From: Candidatus Latescibacterota bacterium
GTDB lineage: Bacteria; Latescibacterota; UBA2968; UBA8231
NCBI GenBank assembly: GCA_021295675.1
Contig: JAGWBY010000012.1
Location: 3,581 to 21,940 of the forward strand
Reading direction: 5' to 3'
DNA length: 18,360 bases
In this document: positions 1-7,532 of the stretch, one piece after another
Layout: each line of letters begins with the position of its first letter
Numbering within the stretch: the first letter of the stretch is position 1
Translations under genes and position numbers: made by a program
Notes under the pieces: generated by a model
What the model was told of the DNA's origin: nothing
The model's database searches: none
What the model saw: only the letters and a program-made list of their open reading frames with translations

Positions 1-2
1 CG

Positions 3-416
3 CGGATGATGCTCGAGTCGCAAAACGCCTATTTGGCGGCTGAACGGGCTACCGCCGAGGATTTGGCGGCCATTGCCGACGCGCTGGTCGGCATGGCCGG
101 GGGGCTTTCTGACGAGGGGCGCTTTCTCGCCAGCGATTTGCAGTTCCACCTCCTTATTGCCCGGGCCACGCACAATTCCATTCTCTACAGTTTGCTCGAA
201 ACCACGCGCAACTACCTTCAAGAATGGATCAAGGAAAGCTTGGCGGAGCCGTCGCTGGCTGGCCCCCGAGCTGAGCTTTCGCTGGCGGAGCACCGCCAGA
301 TCTTGGCGGCATTGGAGCGGCGGGATGCGGAGGCCGCGCGGCAGGCGATGGCAGCGCACATCCGCTCTAGCAGCGGAGATTTGCAGCGGACTAGCCGTCG
401 ATCAGGGTCCGATTGA
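3..416 (+). CDS. GntR-family transcriptional regulator, FCD effector domain (5' partial)
   Basis: This is the C-terminal part of a FadR-C/FCD-type GntR regulator. The frame is open to the left edge (an Arg codon at 3-5 precedes the Met at 6), so the DNA-binding winged-helix half lies outside the window. Counting from the Met at 6, the four residues that usually bind a metal or ligand in FCD domains are present: D44 and H48 in the DLQFH motif, H96 in AEHRQIL, and H118 in MAAHI near the end. In this family the all-helical domain binds a small carboxylate or sugar acid and switches DNA binding. The ligand cannot be read here. The last 26 bases overlap the 3' end of the convergent kinase-like gene. 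The domain call is strong; the target genes are probably to the left of the window. Confidence 0.88.
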   Translation, partial: RMMLESQNAYLAAERATAEDLAAIADALVGMAGGLSDEGRFLASDLQFHLLIARATHNSILYSLLETTRNYLQEWIKESLAEPSLAGPRAELSLAEHRQILAALERRDAEAARQAMAAHIRSSSGDLQRTSRRSGSD

Positions 417-1395
417 CGAACTCGGTGACTTCCTCGATTCGCTCCAAACCCGTTAAAATCAAGCTCTGGGCGATGCGCCGCGAGAGGCCAATGATGCGCT
501 CGTCGTCGAGCGCGACCGGCTGGCGGCCATCGGTTGCGCTCAATAGCAGGCAGCCGAGATCGCGCACAGCTTGGTGTTTGACTTCCTCGACCTTCTCGTA
601 GCTCGCATTCTGAAAATAGCTGTTCCAGAATACATTGACAGCCTCTAAATAGGCGGCTTTTTGGGCGGTGTTCTGCATGGCCTTGATGCACATATCGGCC
701 GTGTAGAAGGCGAGGTCAAAGGCGGGGTAGCCGTAGTGGGCGGTGGCAAAATCGACCCAGTAGGGATGGCCGTTGGCGACCCATATATTGCGGGGCCGCA
801 AGTCGCCCAAGACGAGACAAAACCCCTCTTTGAGCAGGCGATTGGTATGGACGGCAATGGCCTTTTTGAGGTCGGGATAGGCGTTGGCTATGTAGTTGTA
901 GTGCGGGTCGATGCGCAGTTGCTCAAATACCTTAGTAGGTGCAAACTCGTCCGCAACCTCAGACGAGTTTGCAGTCTCGTTGTGGACCGTGGCCAGCAGT
1001 TCGCCGCACTGGACGGCGATTTGCAGGTCGATGCGGCCATTGACTAAGTCGCCCTCCCACGACAGGGCATTGTGCGGCGGTGGGGTTGTCACGAGGATGA
1101 AGTCCGTGCGGTCTTCGAGCAGGACTTCCGGCAATATTTCGGGAGCGAGGAATTGCGCCAAGCGCTCGATGCAGCTTTTCTCAGCGAAGATGCGCCGCCG
1201 ATCGACCCACCAGCGCTCCTTGATTTGGACGCGCGAGTGCGCTTGCTTGACGATCCAAGACTGATTGGCAGCCTCTACGTAGTAAATCCGGTTTTTTAGC
1301 CCGTCACTCAAGCTCTGGACGCGGATCGGACCCTCGTCAGCGAGCAGTTTTTTGCGTTTCAGGTACTTGGATATAGCCTTTTTCTCTAGGTTCAT
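391..1395 (-). CDS. Aminoglycoside phosphotransferase/choline kinase-fold protein
   Basis: A 334-residue protein with the APH/protein-kinase-like fold. A candidate ATP-binding lysine is K50 (WIVKQ). The catalytic loop LGDLRPRN gives D198 as the base and N203 as a metal ligand, and VDFATAHYGYP supplies D215 as the DFG-type metal ligand. The His that normally opens the HGD motif is Leu here (VLGDL). The tail of the loop (YGYPAFDLAFY) resembles methylthioribose kinase and related small-molecule kinases more than antibiotic kinases. The substrate is unknown. Its ATG overlaps the lipA stop as ATGA (1392-1395), with no clear Shine-Dalgarno sequence, so it is probably translationally coupled to lipA. 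Its 3' end overlaps the convergent regulator gene by 26 bases and I see no terminator between them. The fold call is good; a resistance role is not supported. Confidence 0.82.
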   Translation of the reverse strand: MNLEKKAISKYLKRKKLLADEGPIRVQSLSDGLKNRIYYVEAANQSWIVKQAHSRVQIKERWWVDRRRIFAEKSCIERLAQFLAPEILPEVLLEDRTDFILVTTPPPHNALSWEGDLVNGRIDLQIAVQCGELLATVHNETANSSEVADEFAPTKVFEQLRIDPHYNYIANAYPDLKKAIAVHTNRLLKEGFCLVLGDLRPRNIWVANGHPYWVDFATAHYGYPAFDLAFYTADMCIKAMQNTAQKAAYLEAVNVFWNSYFQNASYEKVEEVKHQAVRDLGCLLLSATDGRQPVALDDERIIGLSRRIAQSLILTGLERIEEVTEFVNRTLIDG

Positions 1396-2291
1396 GGGCT
1401 TCTCTCAGGAGGTAGTGGGGTGGAGGCCCGCACCTGTTCGACTTGGCTGGCGGCATGGTACGAGCTGCGCACCAACGGGCCAGACTCGACGTGGCGAAAG
1501 CCCAAGCCGAGGGCAAAGCGTCGCCACTCCGCGAATTCGTCGGGATGGACGAAGCGCTCTACGGGCACGTGGTGGGCGGACGGGCTTAGGTATTGGCCCA
1601 AGGTCAGAATGGCGCAGCCGACGTCCGCTAGGTCTTGGATGCTCTGGGCTATTTCTCTTTTGGTCTCGCCGGCCCCTAGCATCATGCCGGACTTGGTGGG
1701 GGCAGGACTCATCTTGCGAGCTCGGTCGAGGAGCTCCAGCGAGCGGCCGTACCGGGCTTGCGGGCGCATGGTGGGGTAGAGGCGAGGCGGCGTCTCGATG
1801 TTGTGATTGAGGATGTCCGGGCTGGCTTCAAGGACGGTAGCTAGGGCCTGCCAGTCGCCCTTGAAGTCCGGGATCAAGACTTCGATGCTCGTCTCGGGGC
1901 AAAGGCGATGTACTGCCGCGATCGTCCGGGCGAAGATGCGCGCTCCGCCGTCTGGCAGTTCGTCGCGATTGACTGAGGTAATCACCGCGTGCTCTAGCCC
2001 GAGGCGGGCAATGGCTGCGGCGACGCGCTCAGGCTCGCCTTCGTCGAGCCATTGGGGACGACCCGTCTTGATCGCGCAAAATCCGCAGCTGCGAGTGCAG
2101 ACATCGCCCAGAATCATAAAGGTCGCCGTGCGCTGGCTCCAGCACTCGCCGATGTTGGGGCAATGAGCACTCTCGCACACCGTGTTAAGCTGTAAATCGG
2201 CGAGCAGATTTTTTAGGGCGATGTAATTGGGGTGGCCTGGGGCTTTGGCCTTGAGCCAGGGCGGAAGTCGGCGCTTGGAATTAGATGCCAT
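1392..2291 (-). CDS. lipA: Lipoyl synthase
   Basis: A radical SAM enzyme that inserts two sulfur atoms into the protein-bound octanoyl group to make the lipoyl cofactor of 2-oxoacid dehydrogenases and the glycine cleavage system. At 299 residues it is a normal length. The auxiliary [4Fe-4S] cluster motif is CESAHCPNIGEC (C39, C44, C50). The radical SAM motif is CTRSCGFC (C65, C69, C72). The C-terminal RSSYHA motif, which supplies the serine ligand of the auxiliary cluster, is present, as are VNRDELPDGGA and TKSGMMLGAGET. No Shine-Dalgarno sequence precedes the ATG at 2289-2291, but MASNSKRRLPPWLKAKAP is a typical LipA N-terminus. A strong promoter lies at 2325-2353. The kinase-like gene downstream overlaps by four bases. 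No lipB is visible in the window. Confidence 0.98.
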   Translation of the reverse strand: MASNSKRRLPPWLKAKAPGHPNYIALKNLLADLQLNTVCESAHCPNIGECWSQRTATFMILGDVCTRSCGFCAIKTGRPQWLDEGEPERVAAAIARLGLEHAVITSVNRDELPDGGARIFARTIAAVHRLCPETSIEVLIPDFKGDWQALATVLEASPDILNHNIETPPRLYPTMRPQARYGRSLELLDRARKMSPAPTKSGMMLGAGETKREIAQSIQDLADVGCAILTLGQYLSPSAHHVPVERFVHPDEFAEWRRFALGLGFRHVESGPLVRSSYHAASQVEQVRASTPLPPERSP

Positions 2292-2324
2292 AGGACAGAA
2301 GAGGAAAAACTAAAAGAATAGAAT

Positions 2325-2353
2325 ATAATACGACTCTGGCACGCTAATATCAA
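2325..2353 (-). promoter_or_regulatory. Sigma-70-type promoter of lipA
   Basis: Read on the minus strand, TTGATA (2348-2353), a 17-nt spacer and TATTAT (2325-2330) each match the consensus at five of six positions. The start of transcription should be near 2318, about 27 nt before the lipA ATG. The -35 hexamer contains the TGA stop codon of the upstream glycosyltransferase gene (2350-2352). The AT-rich leader has no obvious Shine-Dalgarno sequence. Confidence 0.7.
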
Positions 2354-3567
2354 GACTTGGTGGGCACCGAGGCTAAACACGTGCGGCACAGCCCGTACCA
2401 CAGATAGGCGAGGGGAATGAGTTTAGTGCTGCGATAGGCGAGGGAAGCGACCGGCCCCCACGTGCGCTCAGGGTCAATCGGTCCATAGACCCCCGGCTCA
2501 ATGTCGAAGAAGACAAAGGGCGTCGGCAGAGCGATAAGAGCAAATATCCACAAGAACTTAGGAGAACCTGAGTGCGCGTACAAAGCCACGAGTACGGGCT
2601 GGAGAAAGACATAGTGATGTTCCCAAACGTCTTTGTAAACGAGAAAAAAGGTACACATCCACAGCGCGAGCAGCGGCAGGGCATCGCGGCCGCGATAGGT
2701 GGCCACCAGCGCCGCGACGAGGATGGCCACCTGCGAGCAGTAGATAACCGCGCGGCCCGCCAAAGGGAGGTCGGCGAGGGTTGTCAGCTCGGCTAGAGGC
2801 CGCTCGGCTAGTTGGGCCACGACGCTGACCAGCCCGCCTTGCAGCCCGAGGTTGCCCGCATGGGTGAGGGCCCCTTGGACGGGAGCGCCGTAGATATTGG
2901 CGGCGAAAAAAGCCGCCAAGCTATCTGGATGCAGCAGGAAGTAAGGCAGCGAAGTGAACAAGCCAGCTAGTAGTCCCAAAACGAGGACGCGCCAAGCGCG
3001 AAGCCTTAAAAGCGCGGGGGCGAGGATTAGGGCGTTGGGTTTGACCAAGAGGGCACCCGCCCAACAGAAGCCAGTCGCCCATCTCCGGTCGCTGTGGAGG
3101 CCGACGATGAGCCAAAAGAGCAGCGAGGTCGCCCAGAAGCTGACCTGCCCCATGTAGAGTTCGAGAAAGTAAGGCGAGAACGCCAGCCACATAAACAAGG
3201 CCAAGCCCCGGCGCGGCCCTTCGACCCACCGCCAAGTCAGATATAGGTTGGCCGCGAGGAAAAGCTCAGTGCAGCAGAGATGCAGAAGGTATGCAGTGAA
3301 GGGCTGAAATTGGGCGGAAAGACTAGCGACCAAGGCAAAGGCCGGCAGATAGCGGAAACCGAAGGCTCCCGACACCGAGTAGATGTCGCGACCGTCGGCT
3401 AAGGCTTGGCCCGCTAAATAGAAAACCCCGAAGTCAAAGCCGCGGCGGGTGTGGGAAGCGTCGTTAAAGAGTGGCCGGAGGAGGTCGGTGCCGAGAGCGG
3501 CGAGGAAAAAGGCGTGAATTAAAAGGCCCGCTATGAGGTGGGGAACAGGCCCTCTAAAGCACTTCAT
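2350..3567 (-). CDS. GT87-family (DUF2029) polyprenyl-phosphate-dependent mannosyltransferase-like membrane protein
   Basis: An integral membrane protein of about 405 residues, GT-C fold, with roughly ten hydrophobic segments. Family signs are the early acidic motif FDFGVFYLAGQAL (D45, counted from the ATG) after the first membrane helix, RDIYS followed by FRYLPAFALV, and YMGQVSFW near residue 140. GT87 members include the mycobacterial mannosyltransferase PimE and use lipid-linked sugar donors on the outer face of the inner membrane. Donor and acceptor are unknown here. Two starts are possible: ATG at 3565-3567 (chosen; MKCFRGPVPH leads directly into the first helix) or a TTG at 3585, which is only one base from an AGGAG and so too close. 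It lies just behind the S41 protease gene, probably cotranscribed with it. Confidence 0.82.
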   Translation of the reverse strand: MKCFRGPVPHLIAGLLIHAFFLAALGTDLLRPLFNDASHTRRGFDFGVFYLAGQALADGRDIYSVSGAFGFRYLPAFALVASLSAQFQPFTAYLLHLCCTELFLAANLYLTWRWVEGPRRGLALFMWLAFSPYFLELYMGQVSFWATSLLFWLIVGLHSDRRWATGFCWAGALLVKPNALILAPALLRLRAWRVLVLGLLAGLFTSLPYFLLHPDSLAAFFAANIYGAPVQGALTHAGNLGLQGGLVSVVAQLAERPLAELTTLADLPLAGRAVIYCSQVAILVAALVATYRGRDALPLLALWMCTFFLVYKDVWEHHYVFLQPVLVALYAHSGSPKFLWIFALIALPTPFVFFDIEPGVYGPIDPERTWGPVASLAYRSTKLIPLAYLWYGLCRTCLASVPTKS

Positions 3568-3589
3568 ACCGCCGCCAAAATACAAGCTC

Positions 3590-5464
3590 CTACTGGAGAT
3601 CGCCGCTGCCGTCTTCTTGGGCGATGGAGTCCTCTTCTGGTGTGCCTATTTCCCCCTTGTCGAACCACATCTGGTACTCGCTCGGGTCGGCGATGATGCG
3701 GCGCGCCTCCAGTACTTGGGGATCCACGGTTACATTGTACGCTTCGGCCACTGGCTCCCCGAATGCTTTTTCGAGGATGGCGAAGGTGAGCCGCCAAGCG
3801 ATGAGGTCTTCGCCATCTTGCCAGTGTTGTTCCTCGATTTTGTCGATTTCGTCAGTCAGATGGCTGAGCGGCTTGGCGAGCTGGTTGTACTCCTCGCCTT
3901 CGGCGACTTTGTCCAATTCCTCGATTTGGGCTTCGAGGTCGCTGATGTAGTCGAACCCGCGATTTTCGGCAAAGGCGCGGAAGGTCGCTAGATCCTCTGG
4001 GCCGACGACGAAGTCTGGCGTCAGGTCTGGGTACTTGAGCCGGTGCTCGCGGGCGTAGTAGAAGAATTGGTTATTGAGGTTGTAGAAGCCGCTGAGCTGC
4101 GCGTCGAGGGGGCTGCCACTGCGTCCAGACACCTCGATGTCTGGGGTGATGCCGCCGCTGCTGCGAACGATGCGCTCGAGCCGGAGGGTCTTGAACTCCT
4201 TGTCGTACCCGCGGACGAGGGTGGAATCCTTGCGCATACGCCTGTCGATGGAGCGACCCGAAGGCGTGTGCCAGGCGGCCATGGTTAGCTTGAGCTCGGC
4301 GCGGTCGTCGATATGGACGATCTGCTGAACGGAGCCTTTGCCCACGGTCGTAGTTCCTAGCACCAGCCCGCGGTCCCAGTCTTGGATGGCACCGGCGACG
4401 ATTTCGGACGCCGAAGCGGACAGGTGGTTGACCATGACGATGAGGGGTGTGTCGCGCAGCAGGGCGTCCTCGCTGGTTTCGTACCGGGCAGTGTCTCGGA
4501 AGGCGCGGCCTGCGGTAAAGACCACGAGGCGATCGCGGGGCAGGAAGAGGTCGGCGACTTGCACGGCTTCTTCGAGGTAGCCGCCGCCGTTGCGACGCAG
4601 GTCGAAAATCAGCCGCTCCATGCCTTGGTCTTCTAGCTCAATGATCGCGTTGAACACCTCCCGGCTCGACCCCTTTTGGAAGCTGTCGAGCTTGATGTAG
4701 CCAGTGTCGTCGGGGAAGAGGGTGGCAAGGGAGACGCTGTTCATCCGCACTTCTCGGCGCTCAATCGTCAGATCAAAGGGAGTGGGGTGGTCGGCGCGCT
4801 CTAAGGTCAGGGTTACGGAGGTGCCAGGCTCGCCGCGCATGCTGTCGGCGGCCACGCCAGCCGACATGCCCTTGGTAGAAGTGTTGTTGATCGCAGTGAT
4901 GAGGTCGCCCGACTTGACGCCCGCTAGGGCCGCTGGCGTCTGATCGTGCACGAGGCTCCATACAGCGATTGCGCTGTCGGGATAGACGACTTGGATGCGG
5001 AAGCCCAGCCCCCCGTATTTGCCTTGGGTTTGGATGTTGAAGTTGTCGAGATTGCGCTTTTCCAAAAACACTGAATAGGGATCGAGAATTTCCATCATCC
5101 CGGCGATGCCAAAGCGGATTAGCGTATCCGCAGTGACCGGATAAAAGGCATTCTCGTCGATGGCCTGGGCCATCTGCATGAGGGTGTAGAGGCGGTCGTT
5201 TAGCAGTCTTGCCGGGTCCTCACTATCGAGCTGGGCCCAGGCGTTGAACGTGTATTCCGAGGCTGGATCTAAGAAGTTGAATATCCCTAGCGCAGCCGCC
5301 TGCGCTAGGGAATCGGGATGTACTTCTTCAACGTAGTACTGGTGAATGATTTTGGCCGTCTTCCACAACAGGGCTTTGTATTCGTCTTCAACGGAGCGCT
5401 CAGCCCGCAAGTCGGAGGCGAATGCGACGAGGGCGAACAGCAGCGAAATGCGCAAAATGGACAA
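3590..5464 (-). CDS. S41 C-terminal-processing peptidase (CtpA/Tsp family), secreted
   Basis: A 624-residue periplasmic serine protease. I chose the TTG start at 5462-5464 because AAGGAG lies 6 nt upstream and the product then opens with a clean signal peptide (MSILRISLLFALVAFASDLRA, cleavage before E). The ATG at 5518 has no ribosome-binding site and would put a long tail before that signal. Order of parts: two copies of the N-terminal helical module, each ending in LDPxS (about residues 39-71 and 101-133); a PDZ domain (GVKSGDLITAINN, MRGEPGT); and the catalytic core with S351 in LSASASE, D362 (AIQD) and K376 (TVGKG), spaced +11 and +25 as in Tsp. A C-terminal helical, acidic region follows (about 470-600). 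Substrates are unknown. The GT87 gene follows closely downstream. Confidence 0.93.
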   Translation of the reverse strand: MSILRISLLFALVAFASDLRAERSVEDEYKALLWKTAKIIHQYYVEEVHPDSLAQAAALGIFNFLDPASEYTFNAWAQLDSEDPARLLNDRLYTLMQMAQAIDENAFYPVTADTLIRFGIAGMMEILDPYSVFLEKRNLDNFNIQTQGKYGGLGFRIQVVYPDSAIAVWSLVHDQTPAALAGVKSGDLITAINNTSTKGMSAGVAADSMRGEPGTSVTLTLERADHPTPFDLTIERREVRMNSVSLATLFPDDTGYIKLDSFQKGSSREVFNAIIELEDQGMERLIFDLRRNGGGYLEEAVQVADLFLPRDRLVVFTAGRAFRDTARYETSEDALLRDTPLIVMVNHLSASASEIVAGAIQDWDRGLVLGTTTVGKGSVQQIVHIDDRAELKLTMAAWHTPSGRSIDRRMRKDSTLVRGYDKEFKTLRLERIVRSSGGITPDIEVSGRSGSPLDAQLSGFYNLNNQFFYYAREHRLKYPDLTPDFVVGPEDLATFRAFAENRGFDYISDLEAQIEELDKVAEGEEYNQLAKPLSHLTDEIDKIEEQHWQDGEDLIAWRLTFAILEKAFGEPVAEAYNVTVDPQVLEARRIIADPSEYQMWFDKGEIGTPEEDSIAQEDGSGDLQ

Positions 5465-5470
5465 GCGACA

Positions 5471-5476
5471 CTCCTT
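5471..5476 (-). promoter_or_regulatory. Shine-Dalgarno site that fixes the S41 protease start
   Basis: AAGGAG on the minus strand, 6 nt before the TTG at 5462-5464. It is the best ribosome-binding site in the window and the main reason for choosing TTG over the upstream ATG at 5518. Confidence 0.75.
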
Positions 5477-5485
5477 GGTCAGTAG

Positions 5486-5532
5486 GGCGCGTTGAGATAT
5501 CTGATAGAAACATAACATAATACCAACGCGCC
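5486..5532. repeat. 9-bp perfect inverted repeat flanking the S41 promoter -10 and start site
   Basis: GGCGCGTTG at 5486-5494 and its exact reverse complement CAACGCGCC at 5524-5532, separated by 29 bases. The upstream arm lies inside the -35/-10 spacer and the downstream arm about 16-24 nt into the transcript. Only one arm is transcribed, so an RNA hairpin is excluded. A protein-binding operator is possible. Confidence 0.5.
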
Positions 5533-5545
5533 TGTACCGCGTCAA
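5517..5545 (-). promoter_or_regulatory. Sigma-70-type promoter of the S41 protease gene
   Basis: On the minus strand, TTGACG (5540-5545), a 17-nt spacer and TATTAT (5517-5522). The predicted transcription start is near 5510, giving a leader of about 45 nt. The -35 hexamer contains the coaX stop codon (TGA, 5542-5544). The -10 box and spacing are the same as those of the lipA promoter. Confidence 0.72.
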
Positions 5546-6291
5546 GCAGTGCGCCGCCGGTACGCGAGGGCTAAACCGCGCAATACGAGGTCTGGATCGC
5601 AAGTGTGGACCGCGGCGATATGAGGGTGTAGCAGGGGGGCATCGCCGCCGGTGAGAAAGACTGCAACGGGGGTGTCTAAGGCCGCGGCCATGCGCGTGCA
5701 AAGGCCCTCGACGAGTGCGGCCGACCCGTGCAGTGCCCCCGAACGCAGGCCGTCCGCGGTGTTTTGGCCCAGCAAGGGCGTTGTAGCCGCTAGCTCGACT
5801 TGGGGTAGGAAGCTGGTGTTTGCGCTGAGGGCATTTAATCCGAGGCGCAGCCCCGGGGCGATAACACCGCCGCGGAAAGTGCCCTCGGCGTCGATGGCAT
5901 CGACCGTTAGCGCGGTGCCGGCATCGACGACCACAACGGCTTGGCCAGCCGGGGCTGTGCGATGGGCGGCTGAGGCCGCAGCGAGGCGGTCAACGCCAAT
6001 CCGAGCGGGATCGTCGTAGTCAATTTGTAGGCCCCAATCCCACGTGCTGCCAGCTTGGAGGACGGGGCCGGAGAAAAAATCGCGACAGGCTGCTGCGTAC
6101 GCAGCCCCCAATTCCGCGACGACCGACCCGATGACCGCGCCAATCGAAGGTGTGGCAAGCGCTGCCAGCAGGCGTTGTAGGTCGGCATCGGTCGGGGGGG
6201 TCGTGGGGAATTTGTGGCGACAAACGGTCTCATCTCCGGCCAAAAGACCGATGTCGATACAGGTGTTGCCGATGTCGATGGCCAAGAGCAT
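5542..6291 (-). CDS. coaX: Type III pantothenate kinase
   Basis: The enzyme phosphorylates pantothenate in the first step of coenzyme A synthesis. Type III enzymes have an ASKHA (acetate and sugar kinase/Hsc70/actin) fold and need a monovalent cation. At 249 residues it is a normal length. Diagnostic motifs are DIGNT at the N-terminus (D6), GVDR (D101, the catalytic-site motif), VDAGTALTVD (D123), GGVIAPGLRLGLNAL, and FLTGGDA near the end. No Shine-Dalgarno sequence precedes the ATG at 6289-6291 (the preceding bases are a run of five C on the minus strand), but the conserved N-terminus leaves no other start. It is transcribed divergently from the M23 gene. Its stop codon is part of the -35 of the next gene's promoter, so the S41 gene can be expressed separately. 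Confidence 0.96.
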   Translation of the reverse strand: MLLAIDIGNTCIDIGLLAGDETVCRHKFPTTPPTDADLQRLLAALATPSIGAVIGSVVAELGAAYAAACRDFFSGPVLQAGSTWDWGLQIDYDDPARIGVDRLAAASAAHRTAPAGQAVVVVDAGTALTVDAIDAEGTFRGGVIAPGLRLGLNALSANTSFLPQVELAATTPLLGQNTADGLRSGALHGSAALVEGLCTRMAAALDTPVAVFLTGGDAPLLHPHIAAVHTCDPDLVLRGLALAYRRRTA

Positions 6292-6418
6292 GGGGGAATT
6301 TGACGATTGACTTTCCGGCGTGGTATTTATAACTTAGCTAGGTTTAACTCAAGCAATATCCAATACATACAATCTAACGAATACCTCAAAATTTGCTATC
6401 AGCCTAGCAGACAGAGGA
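6292..6418. promoter_or_regulatory. AT-rich divergent intergenic region between coaX and the M23 gene
   Basis: This 127-bp stretch is much richer in A+T than its surroundings and must hold the promoters of both genes. I can see a TATAAA on the minus strand (6326-6331) for coaX and a TACAAT on the plus strand (6368-6373) for the M23 gene, but neither has a convincing -35 at 17 nt. A 14-bp near-palindrome, AACTTAGCTAGGTT (6331-6344, one mismatched pair), adjoins the minus-strand TATAAA. Confidence 0.4.
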
Positions 6419-7459
6419 ATGAATATAGTTATGGACATACTAGGTAAGCGTAGAACTTTTATCGTCATTTCCCCACGCGATGGTCAGATCCGCGAGTACG
6501 GTTTTTCGCCTCGTGCCTTAGGACTGCTTCTGCTGGGCGTGTTGGGTTTTGTAGGGGGACTTGGTTATTACGCCTACACACAGGGCTTTCATCAACCGAG
6601 CGATCAAAAAGCCCTGCTGGTCTTACAGGAAGAAAACAAGAATCTCTTGCACAGCTTAGAGCAGACTCGCGAGGAAGTGCAGCAGCTCGGGGAGGCCATG
6701 GATCAGCTCAAGGCGACTGAAGATAGATTGCGCGCTCACCACGAGATGGAGCCGCTGGCGATAGAGCCACTCGCTGCGGATGGGGAGTTGGGCGGCGTCG
6801 GAGGCGTGGAAGATTTGTCCGAGGAGATCTCGTCCTTGCCGCCGCAAAAGCACTTGATGATGCGCGAGATGAGCGTGCGCATCGACTACCTGAAGCGGAT
6901 GGTCAACCTACAGGCCAAGAGCTTTGAGGAAATCGAGCGCAAATTCGAAGAAACGAACGTCCAATACTTGCCCACGATTTTACCAGTCCCCGAGCAGAAG
7001 ACGTGGCTGTCGTCGCCCTTTGGCTGGCGCATTGATCCCTTTACCGGGCGTCGGGCCTTCCACCGTGGCATCGATTTCGCTGGCCGCAAAGGGACGCCCA
7101 TCTACGCGACGGCGGATGGTTTTGTACGCTACGCTGGGGAAGATAAATACCTCGGCAATACGATTGTTGTTGCCCATCGAAAAAGGGAACGCGACGAGCA
7201 GGGCCAGCCCTATGCGCGCCAGGGCGGCTACCAGACCGAATACGGCCACTTAGATAGAATTATGGTCAAGCAAGGTCAACAGATAAAGCGCGGGCAGCAG
7301 ATCGGGATGATGGGTAGTTCGGGCCGCTCGACCGGCCCGCACCTACACTATGCGGTGCGTTTGCAGGATCAGCAGTTGAGCAAACACCGAGGATACCAGA
7401 ACCCAGAAGATTTTATCTTCGACAACAGCGGGGATTATATGTGGGCCGCAAGCGAGTGA
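6419..7459 (+). CDS. M23 family metallopeptidase, membrane-anchored (LytM domain)
   Basis: A 346-residue cell-wall endopeptidase or endopeptidase-like protein. A short cytoplasmic N-terminus is followed by one membrane helix (about 33-52), a coiled coil (about 66-108), an acidic Gly-rich linker, a second helical stretch (about 147-178) and the LytM domain (about 195-335). Zinc and active-site residues are complete: H215 and D219 in HRGID, H277 in YGHLD, H308 and H310 in PHLHYAV. A complete set suggests real hydrolase activity rather than an EnvC-like activator role. The ATG at 6419 directly abuts AGAGGA with no spacing; the in-frame ATG at 6431 is about 12 nt away. The start could be either. 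A strong terminator follows the stop. Confidence 0.93.
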   Translation: MNIVMDILGKRRTFIVISPRDGQIREYGFSPRALGLLLLGVLGFVGGLGYYAYTQGFHQPSDQKALLVLQEENKNLLHSLEQTREEVQQLGEAMDQLKATEDRLRAHHEMEPLAIEPLAADGELGGVGGVEDLSEEISSLPPQKHLMMREMSVRIDYLKRMVNLQAKSFEEIERKFEETNVQYLPTILPVPEQKTWLSSPFGWRIDPFTGRRAFHRGIDFAGRKGTPIYATADGFVRYAGEDKYLGNTIVVAHRKRERDEQGQPYARQGGYQTEYGHLDRIMVKQGQQIKRGQQIGMMGSSGRSTGPHLHYAVRLQDQQLSKHRGYQNPEDFIFDNSGDYMWAASE

Positions 7460-7483
7460 TTCGAACCTCTACCAAGTATCTAT

Positions 7484-7518
7484 AGACCGGTCCAGCAAAC
7501 GCGGGCCGGTCTTTTTTT
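7484..7518 (+). terminator. Rho-independent terminator after the M23 gene
   Basis: A 10-bp stem (AGACCGGTCC at 7484-7493 pairing with GGGCCGGTCT at 7503-7512, one G-U pair) with a 9-nt loop runs straight into a run of seven T (7512-7518). The next gene's ATG is only 14 nt beyond, so the terminator also sits in the leader of that gene. Confidence 0.88.
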
Positions 7519-7532
7519 CGGAGCACAGCCGT

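Noticed and set aside
391..1395. Antibiotic-resistance aminoglycoside kinase.
   Set aside because: Only the fold is shared; the altered HGD motif, coupling to lipA and lack of any mobile context argue against a resistance gene.
5465..5701. An extended N-terminus for the S41 protease (starts at 5701 or ATG 5518).
   Set aside because: The extension overlaps coaX with Arg/Pro-rich shadow translation, the ATG at 5518 lies in the -10 box of the predicted promoter, and the TTG at 5464 has an ideal ribosome-binding site and signal peptide.
6331..6344. Near-palindrome AACTTAGCTAGGTT as an operator.
   Set aside because: Short, with one mismatched pair, in AT-rich DNA where such patterns are common; not listed as a separate finding.
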